Below are positions 54,540-64,000 of a stretch of 64,000 nt of DNA, one piece after another; positions within the stretch are counted from its first letter, which is position 1, and each line of letters opens with the position of its first letter. Below the pieces are notes generated by a model. It made no database searches. It was given only the letters and a program-made list of their open reading frames with translations, and was not told where the DNA came from. The stretch lies in NCBI GenBank assembly GCA_964020975.1, contig OZ026612.1, forward strand, positions 131,153,741 to 131,217,740. The letters run 5' to 3'. Origin of the DNA: Hermodice carunculata. Its lineage: Eukaryota > Annelida > Polychaeta > Eunicida > Amphinomidae. Made by a program: the position numbers and the translations under genes.

Positions 54540-55306
54540 AAGTCTGCAGCTTTACTCTGGAACCTGTAGTCGTTCAGAGGACGCCGACTAATCCGTCGAC
54601 TTTGAAGAAAATCCAGTCATACTTGATGCTTTAAGGGCAACATGCAAACACACACAGAAAACACAGGTTGTTCAGTGACAGATTGACATAATTCATGAAC
54701 GACTTTCGTGCAACGCGCTTAAAATTCAAAGCACGTGCATGTTGTCTAGATATTAAGGAAAATTAGACAGGTGGGTGGTTTCAGATTCTGAGTGTGATAT
54801 GTGTAACTGTGCTAAAGCGGACTTTGTTCATTTCTTGTTTTCATGTCCAGTTTCGAAAAATACAAGAAAAAAAGTTAAAGTATCCCAGAGAAAAAAGCAC
54901 AAGCCTTGTGGTGCTGAGGAAGTGTGGTATCAATATCTTGCGTCATCTGTCATGGGGAAGCTATATCTTTTGTTGTATGTGTTTACGGCTATATGCACGG
55001 CAACTATATTGGTGCGACATTTGACAAACTATTACAAGCTGTTTTATGATAGCATGTAGTTTTAGGCGGGAGTCCCTGGTGGACCGGCCGGAGAGTACCA
55101 CTTGCTTATTGGTCTTTTAAATGGAAGTTTTTTTTGTTTTGTTTTTTTTTATATTGCATTTTAATTTCATTTCAAATTATAGCTATGTACTTTACTTTGT
55201 TTGACATACTGGTGCTCTGGAAGCACCGGAGGTTGACCCCGACCCTCCGGTGCCCACAATGTAAAGGGGTTGCTTTTTTGAATAAAATATTTTAAATTAT
55301 ACAAAG
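54540..55306 (+). mobile_element. LINE 3' end with structured UTR
   Basis: The frame at 54775-55059 carries SECDMCNCAKADFVHFLFSCPVS, a CxxC...H...C cluster like that ending many LINE proteins. Weak related sequence (FKARACCLDI) lies just upstream. The UTR ends with a GC-rich hairpin and a TTGAATAAAATATTTTAAA tail near 55278-55300. 5'-truncated. Family unknown. Confidence 0.6.
55223..55253 (+). other. Perfect 10-bp hairpin in LINE 3' UTR
   Basis: GCACCGGAGG (55223-55232) and CCTCCGGTGC (55244-55253) pair fully around an 11-nt loop, about 45 bases before the tail. It is a probable RT recognition structure by analogy with other LINEs. Confidence 0.6.
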
Positions 55307-55487
55307 TCACGCGGTGTAATTACATACAATTATTGTACCCAATTGTAAATTGCATACACTGATATATCATAAGTGGAAACACCTGTGTTGTTGCATTCTT
55401 ACAAATTTTATGTCTACAAACCCACTCATTCAGGTTTTGGATAAATTGAGCGCTTGTTCGTGGGACTAATGTTTACTATATTATTTA

Positions 55488-55607
55488 GGGGTTTAACTAC
55501 TTCTGGGGAGGATTGGACGTTCAACTAAGCCCGCACCATGAAGGCTTGGCAGGTTTAGTCCATGCCAGACGAAGGAGTCCAATCCTCCCCAGAAGTTGTT
55601 AAACCCC
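55488..55607. repeat. Inverted-repeat element, 30-bp arms
   Basis: The arm GGGGTTTAACTACTTCTGGG... (55488-55517) is matched by its reverse complement at 55578-55607 with one mismatch. The centre is 60 bases. It could be a small foldback/MITE or a stem-loop element. No convincing target duplication was seen beside the arms. Confidence 0.75.
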
Positions 55608-58600
55608 ATTCTATCCCAGTTTTCGACAACATAGTAATGTTGCAAGAGACAAACAAGCAAACCTGAAATATCAAAAAACGCCTCAAGTGACAGACCCATC
55701 CCCCCTTTTATTTTTTTAACGGAAATAAGCTTTGCAACTTTGGTTATCACGCGGTGCGTGCGGCGCGTGCTGTTCTAACAGCAGACTTCACGTTATACTT
55801 TGTTTATGAAAGCAAGATCGATGAAACACAATGTGCTGGCTGCTGACGTAACAAGCAACGTCAGCAATGCACGAGAGGGCATGGTTGCTGGGATTTGTTA
55901 CAAATTTATGCCCGGAAAAAAAGACGAATTTACCTTGCGCGCGCATGTGACTGGGATAGAATGTGTATATATGCACGGAAAAGATGTTCAGTAGAAGAGC
56001 AAACCTGACATTACCAATACAAGCAACAAAGTATACTTTAAGAGGGGGCTGTAAGATCACATGTTCTACCATAATGCTCACGATGTTTCCATGTTTCTCC
56101 ACATGCGTTATGTCCAAATTATTTAAAGTTTCCACAAAGCATACTGCCGTACATAAAATTATACCTGTGTTATTGTACAGCAGTTTGTGTCAGATATGAT
56201 GAGATGGGACAAGGCAGACCAGAACAGAATAAAGCAAAATAAATTCAAATAAAATAATTGTATTAGAATAAATGAACAAAACAGAATATGAAGAATACAC
56301 GGGGAGAAAAGATATTGATAACCTTTGTCTGGACAAATAACATACATAACATATTGATATTGTGTCGCTTTGACTTCTTTCACAAACAAGTATGTTGATA
56401 TAAAAAATAATTTAGCAACAGAACCGCACCATATCATTTTGGTCCATGTTATTTTGCAATCAACAGAACTTGCAGGAAGCCGATACGTCAGTGGTCTTTT
56501 TGTGCATCAATAGTCACTTTTACGACTTCTTTTCAAATGCACTCTGCAGACATTGTAGTGATGTACCTAAGGTGGGTCTCTGTTAGGTTGGATCAAATGG
56601 TTGCGTTTCAATGATTTTATTGATTCGTTTTGTTCATTTTGGGTAAAATGTTCAAAGATCTACTTACTGGTGGAGGAACTGTATCAAATTGCACTGGAAC
56701 ACTTCTGAATACCCACAGACCTGAATTTGCTGCGTTTGAAAGAAGCCATGCTTGGGATTTTTAAAATTGTAAAATGAATTTTTGTGTATTTCTTTTTTGT
56801 GTAATTTTCACTTGCTCCGAAAGCACAACTTTGACTGGATTCAAAATTGATGGAAATGTACCTTTCGTTATTAGTACTACTTGATTTTTAAGGAATCTTC
56901 AAAGTTGCACAATGGTGGGCAAAACGAAATATTTGACATGTGGTCTGCATGGGCGTAAATGTAGTTTTCTTCAAAACCGCCATGCAGATCTACGTACAAT
57001 CTAGTAGAGATTCATTCTAAATGTATTTAATACGTCACGCTTTCGTGGTGTTTGAAATTTAGAGTAAGTTTGCTCACTATTCTTCTGCTATACCGCGTGG
57101 CCAAATAATTCAAATTGCATGATAACACGTTCATCTACCACCAGACTTTAATTTCTTCTATGTATAGTGCAGCCATGTTTTTATTGCTTTGATTTTTGTG
57201 CATGTAAATAATTTTTTACCTCTAAAGAAATGCACACTGAATTCTCTAACATGGCAGAAATGTAGTTTGTTTTCGTCCTGCATCACAGATGTTCACTAAT
57301 AACGGAAAAGTGTGGATCTTTTATTCGTACCGTGTATCGATTCTGATACAGATGCGTAAAATTTGTTTCAAACACAAGAATATGTGCCTTAAATAGCTTA
57401 ATGCATCCAGATCCTTGAATTTGTGTAGTGCCATGGTCACCATGAATATACTTTTACAGTAATAAAGCAATGCCATTAAAAATGTCACGCTGTTCTTGTC
57501 TGTAATACTTTGTTCTTTTGACGATGAACCATTTGGACACTGAGGTACATAGGCTTGTTTCTGCCCATCGTAATATCTCATTTTAACCTTTTTCAGGGAG
57601 GTACCCGTCTTTATCTGTGTTCCACCCCCACCCACCCCCCACAAACTTTGTGTAATTTTACATATTTATATATCTTAGTATTTTGATGGGCAGCCAAGGT
57701 GGTGGAACAAAACAAGTACGGACTCGATGATTCGCCCTTGAATGGATCACACTCATTTGCCATTTGCTACCTGATGTGTCCATGATATCCTTCGTGTCCC
57801 TGCCTAAATCAGTTCGTTCACTACGGGGTTGATTCCAAAGGAAACAAGACTTCACGTTGTGCCGGAACACCCATATGCATACAACAGGTACACATAGAAA
57901 TTCCTGCAGGTCAGCAACATTTGGTCTTGAAAACACTTTAGGGAGAGGAATTCTGGATGCACTGCTGTATCCTAGATCATTGGAAACTTTTACCAATGCA
58001 AGGAGCGCACAGCCAGTGTACACTCCTTTCTCTTACACATGACATCATTACCGCAGCTGCTTGTCCAAAGTACGTAAAGGGCAGGGTGGGGACTTTGTAT
58101 TGTTTGCACCAGGAATAAATGAAAGTAGGGGTATTTCAAATCAAGTTTATTATCCAAATTCATGGTCTGGGTACTGACCATGATGATCGCTGATATTTGT
58201 TTTCTAGAGATTGGAAAAATAGCAAAATAGCCGATTGGCTGATATATTGTTAACTATTTCTACGTGTACCTTGCACGGACTGACTTGTTGGTCTGTAACA
58301 TACTTGTCAAGGAGCTCACTGAGTGCATTTATCATGGGCCTCCTTATCTAATTATATTCTGTAATACTTAACCTAAACTGTGTACATCTCTGACGAACTA
58401 AATATGTATAATATTATTCTTTTTCTGGTGTAAATATAACACAGAAATTCAAATGTGATTACATCATGATATAAATAAATAAATAAAGACAGGTACCAAT
58501 CAAAATAGCAGAAAATAATAATATGAGATACACATCAATCATTGATTGTATCATCAGTTTCAAGAGATTTAGTCAATCCTTTTCATTTTTTTAAAACTAA

Positions 58601-60130
58601 GGATGGATGCAAAATACAGCAAAACATACAACACCAATTTAGACAGTGTCATTACCATATCAAATGCCAAGTTATCTGTACCACATAGACAGAGAGTGAC
58701 TTTACCATTTAAGAAAACAGCGTCGAAATTTACGTGAACTTGAACAGTCAAGTGTTTCTTCCACCTTTCCCAAAAAGTATCTCTTTGTTTTACAGCGTAC
58801 ACAGCAGTAAATAGTGAATGCTTGTTTCAGAATGATATCCGCAAGAACAGGTTGGATTGTGTGTCAAATTACGACAGAAGAGATGAGCGTTCAATCACAA
58901 TGAAGTTCACTGTCAATATATTTAACAAAATATTAAGACGTCTAGGTCCATACCTAAATGCCCTGGTTTATCAGTGGAAAGTGCAGTGTTAGTGACCAGT
59001 TCAAAATTATCATAAGAGACTATATTTCGATGATTAGTAGGCTGGGCATTCCACCTCTTATAGTTGCAGATGGAATTAAAGTTTTGCAAAAAGGATGACG
59101 GTCGCTATATGATTATTTATATCTCTTTAGGTGGTAAAGGGTAACTATCAGCAAATAAATATGGACCGAGCCGGGATCAACAACTACTTTTAAACAATTC
59201 AAATTTAATAGAAACTCTCCCCAATTACAATAGATTCATCGGGGCGTTTTTACTTGGCTTTTAAATTTGTTTCGAGACAAAACAAGTGGCAGATCTCAAA
59301 TCCATGCTGGCGCAAAGCTGTATTTTTAGATCGGCTGGAGGACACTGATCTCATTTAAATGCAAGAGAATCCTGGTTCGGATAAAGACTGATTTACTTAC
59401 TTTGTGGACTGGATTTTTGTCTTGTACCTTTCGGATTTTTTCACCCGTAAAAAAATAGACAGCAGACCATAGTTTGAAACAGATCATTCTTTCCTTATAT
59501 TAGCATTATGGACAGAAAACCTGTGGGGATTAAACGCCAATGGAAACTGTTCTCGGTTGTTGGATAAGGAAGATATTAATTTTGATAATTAGAATCCGTT
59601 CATGCAGAAGCAAATCTTTAATATCTTTCGGATGCAGTAAAAAATGATCACGGTTAATCAAGGAAATATGGTTAAGAAAAGACAAATGAAATGGAAAAAT
59701 AAAACAATTGGGAGAAAAACCGCTTAGAAGAACCACAACAAACCAACCTTAATCCACATAATTTTTTCAAACATCATTAAGCTGGTAAAAGAAAATTTAG
59801 AAACACAAATAAAACACAGAAGTTAAAGTACACTCATGTGATGTAAAAGTACAGTGGTATGGAGAAGCAGAAAAACCAACAAAATGCCCTTTTGTAATCT
59901 GGAAAAACTAAACCATAATCATAAATTTATTGGACGGCCATAGGGTACAAAACGGGGAAACTGAGAAGAGGCAATTTTGGCAGCAATAGCAGATTTTTAT
60001 AGAAACCTATACTCGACTCACCAAAAGGAAAATATGTATATAGAGAATAAAACACCACATAATGAAGGTAAAGTTATGTTCATTAAACAACTGTGTGCTC
60101 TTTACCCTGAAATGTACCTTTAAGACAAAG

Positions 60131-60173
<43 letters not shown>

Positions 60174-60600
60174 TGTGTGTGTGAAAAACCAGAACAAATA
60201 AAACCGACCAGAATAGCAAACCTGTTTCTGAGGCGAGGCTTTGCAAAAATTAAGAGTTTCCATATATACACACAAAGACTCTAGTATAATATTTTACAGA
60301 GGTATTCATCTGCATATTTACCGTCTTGTTGTGGCAAATAATTTACAAACACCAGTGCCAGTGGCTGAATAAAACGTTGTCAATATCATCACTGCTCGCC
60401 GGATTCAGCTGACTATTCTTGTTTACATTTTATACCGGATTAAGGTTTAAGGGTACTCAGAAGTATCCGTATGCAATTTCGAAGCAACTGGCCTAGTGCT
60501 TTCGGAGAAGATTTTTTAAAAAGATTTGCCCCCCCCCTCCCCCCCCCCCCCAAATTCATAAAAATCAAAAATTCGTTGGACTGTGACCATTTGAACAAAC
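55608..60600 (+). other. No gene recognised
   Basis: Five kilobases without a recognisable coding domain. The longest frames are 57321-57644 and 57658-58023 (both minus, 107 and 121 codons); neither matches a family I know. (GT)n lies at 60131-60182 and C-runs at about 60529-60551. Confidence 0.45.
60131..60182. repeat. (GT)n microsatellite
   Basis: About 26 GT units with one GTAT interruption. Confidence 0.95.
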
Positions 60601-60639
60601 TAGGTAGAAACTCACCCAAGGTACATCCCCAGGAAGTTT

Positions 60640-60815
60640 GAGGGAATTACAGTCTACAGAACTTGCTTCCATTCAACTAATCGATATGATATTAACTAGT
60701 ATGGATAAACTGGGCATTCCAATTTGTGTATTCATGGATTTAGCAGAAGCCTTTGACATGTTAGATGATAAGATATTAATTCATAAATTAGATTATGTTC
60801 TAAATGGTACATCAT
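60640..60815 (+). mobile_element. Small LINE RT fragment
   Basis: QSTELASIQLIDMILTSMD followed by ICVFMDLAEAFDMLDDKILIHKL is the RT motif-A region of a LINE, with catalytic Asp in FMDLAEAFD. It is cut at both ends, which is unusual for a LINE insertion and points to later deletion or rearrangement. Confidence 0.75.
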
Positions 60816-60859
60816 TAGAAGGAAAGAGCGGCCTCCTGGCAAAAGATGTGTGGTAATAT

Positions 60860-62155
60860 TTTGCAGCAGCACCAATACAGATGGTGTTAGTCTGCATCGT
60901 TTACCTGAGGACGATGCCTTCCGGTCAGCAGGAAGCTGATAAGTACTTACGAAGCGAGATCCAAAGTCTCGGGTGGCGATGAAAGGGTAGGCCTACATCT
61001 GGTCAAGTCACTTTAGGGAAGAAAATCTGGATGGGCTTCTGAAAACGCGACCGAGTTTTCACACGTGTGTCCAGCCAAAAAAAGGGGGGCAGTGTCATGC
61101 CTTAAGGCGCAGAATCCAGGGCACCAAGAAACGGAAGAAGGCCGAGTTTCAATAAAGTGAGAGCCAGGCACTCACTTGTAGCCACAAAGTTGAGTGTGCA
61201 TCTGGTAAGTAGGCCAGGCAGGACAGGATTACCGAGTGAATCCATAATTCGTGTTCACTGTTTAAAATCACATGCAGAGTTTCATCATTTGACGATGAAT
61301 GAAAAGTAGGCACTAAACAGGTGATAAAAGGTTTAAATAGTTTGACAGAAATTAAAATATCTGCATTCATCATGACACGGTGTTGTTATAGTTTTTTTAA
61401 TTTTCTTGCTTCTTTGTTTCATCTCGGGATTAGAATGACAAATGTACCTTTGGTAACTGGCTTTAGCCTGAGACTACCATTCTCAAAGTGGTAGTCTGAG
61501 CATTAGCTTGAATATCCCTTTATTATCTACTGTGGATTTCGTTTAAGTACCCTGTAGGGAGCTACAAGCGACAGGAATTACTATCATTCTGAAAGGAATT
61601 ATATACATTTTTTGCTGCGTAACCGTACATAGGCTTAATTAAATAAAACAAATTACATGTACATGTAATGGCACCTTTGCAATGTCTTCCACTAGTTATT
61701 GTTTGTTATTGTGCATGTTTTAATGGTTACCATACACTACAATCACATACGGAACTATCATATAGCGCTTATACCTCCATGAGTCACCCATGCACAAACA
61801 AGCTTCACTGCAGACATACGTTTTGTTCACTTAGCTTAAGGTTGCAGACAACAGCAGAATGTTCATGTGTAAACATGAAGTTAAAAAGATAAAACCGTGA
61901 TGGTGCGGTTCAAAACCGTCTGGGTGCTGGGGTTTGTCATGTCTGCAAACCATACTCATCCCACTGGTTGCATACAGCATGTACCACAGTACCATTTTCT
62001 TGGCTCTGGTCCTGGAAAACATGGCCACACAGCTGGTAAGGATTACCATGGTTTTCCAAGCCTCATATACTTTTCATTATTATTCTGTTTATTCTTCTCT
62101 AGGCCACCTGTGTCACACAGTGACACAGGACCGCGAAAGACCAGTTGGGAGCCAC
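60860..62155 (+). other. No gene recognised
   Basis: Contains an imperfect hairpin at 61468-61500 (12-bp stem, one mismatch, nine-base loop). The frames at 61668-62160 show no domain I recognise. Confidence 0.45.
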
Positions 62156-62156
62156 A

Positions 62157-62157
62157 T

Positions 62158-62254
<97 letters not shown>
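62157..62254. repeat. (TAG)n microsatellite
   Basis: About 32 uninterrupted AGT/TAG units. The poly-Ser and poly-Thr frames are artefacts. Confidence 0.95.
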
Positions 62255-62255
<1 letters not shown>

Positions 62256-62713
62256 ATGGTGGTCCTAAGTGCAGGTACCATCATACATTTGAAACTTTAT
62301 CCAGTGGGGAAATGATTTCGAAATCCACTATGCTGACACAATTTTTTTTTTTTTGCATATGCTCAGTTTTCCCTCTGTTGAAATTTGCAAGCATGTACAT
62401 GTAGTGCCAAAAGATATCTTGATTCTATGCTGGTAACAACCAGTGCATCATTCCGAAGGCAATATGGTTAATTTTGGTATTAAAATAATGCTTGTGAGGA
62501 ATATGAAACTGGAGTTGACATAACCATCTTTTGAGTGGTCCATTTCACTTCATTTATACCTCTTGCCTGACACAGTTGAGTTTAGCATTCTTAATCGATT
62601 CAACGTAGAAAGCATAATTATCTGTAAACGCCATACATCTTTTTAACCTTTCAAAATTCAACACAAAAGATTAACAAACATAATAAAAAAGAAAAATTCC
62701 ATGAAGAACACCA

Positions 62714-62740
62714 CACACTATGTACTCTATACATAGTGTG
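62714..62740. other. Perfect 11-bp hairpin
   Basis: CACACTATGTA (62714-62724) and TACATAGTGTG (62730-62740) around a five-base loop. No terminator-like T-run or element ends are attached. Confidence 0.6.
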
Positions 62741-62893
62741 CTTACTTTGCACACGTACAGTATCTATTATTGGTTAAGATTACATGCACATGTATATTCC
62801 CGATTTACCTTCAAATTTTAAAGGTCTAGATCTGTCCCTGGCGGACCACAAACAATGTAATTGCAATAGCCGTAAGATGTTGAGGCATTTACG

Positions 62894-64000
<1,107 letters not shown>

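Overview
The window looks like genomic DNA from an animal, probably a marine invertebrate. The one host gene I can establish has five exons spread over about 44 kb. Its introns are full of non-LTR retrotransposons (LINEs), Tc1-type DNA transposon sequence, microsatellites and minisatellites. The gene's domain order and its last two intron positions resemble the vertebrate tyrosinase family, as I remember that family. This makes an invertebrate deuterostome (for example a hemichordate or cephalochordate) the best guess, but other animals with membrane-anchored tyrosinases are not excluded.

The gene encodes a 528-residue membrane-anchored tyrosinase on the + strand: exon 1 (7485-7623, signal peptide), exon 2 (32967-33937, Cys-rich EGF-like region, CuA site and most of the catalytic domain), exon 3 (34429-34563, CuB site), exon 4 (48992-49151) and exon 5 (51226-51407, transmembrane helix and short tail). 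Splice sites, phases and all six copper-ligand histidines agree. Just upstream lie two MITF-class E-boxes and a repeat carrying clustered nuclear-receptor half-sites.

Layout: 1-2.8 kb holds a rearranged LINE and an AT-rich degenerate repeat. 2.8-4.33 kb is an apparently intact Tc1-like transposon inside a TA microsatellite. 5.2-6.1 kb is a broken DIRS/Ty3-like retroelement fossil with a tandem duplication. 6.1-7.0 kb is a repeated element, and 7.3-7.6 kb holds the tyrosinase promoter region and exon 1. Intron 1 (25 kb) holds an uninterrupted 1181-codon LINE ORF (12359-15904), decayed LINEs at 16.2-17.3, 18.85-19.7 and (minus strand) 21.2-24.7 kb, and a perfect 177-bp duplication. Intron 3 (14 kb) holds a dimeric 113-bp minisatellite, a truncated relative of the intact LINE with an in-frame 23-codon tandem repeat, a roughly 495-bp tandem repeat and more LINE remains. 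Beyond 51.4 kb the window is non-coding as far as I can see: microsatellites, a LINE 3' end, hairpins and an inverted-repeat element.

There is no operon-like organisation and no CRISPR array, and I recognised no tRNA or rRNA gene. The regulatory assignments are motif-based inferences. LINE clade names are family-level impressions made without a database search.
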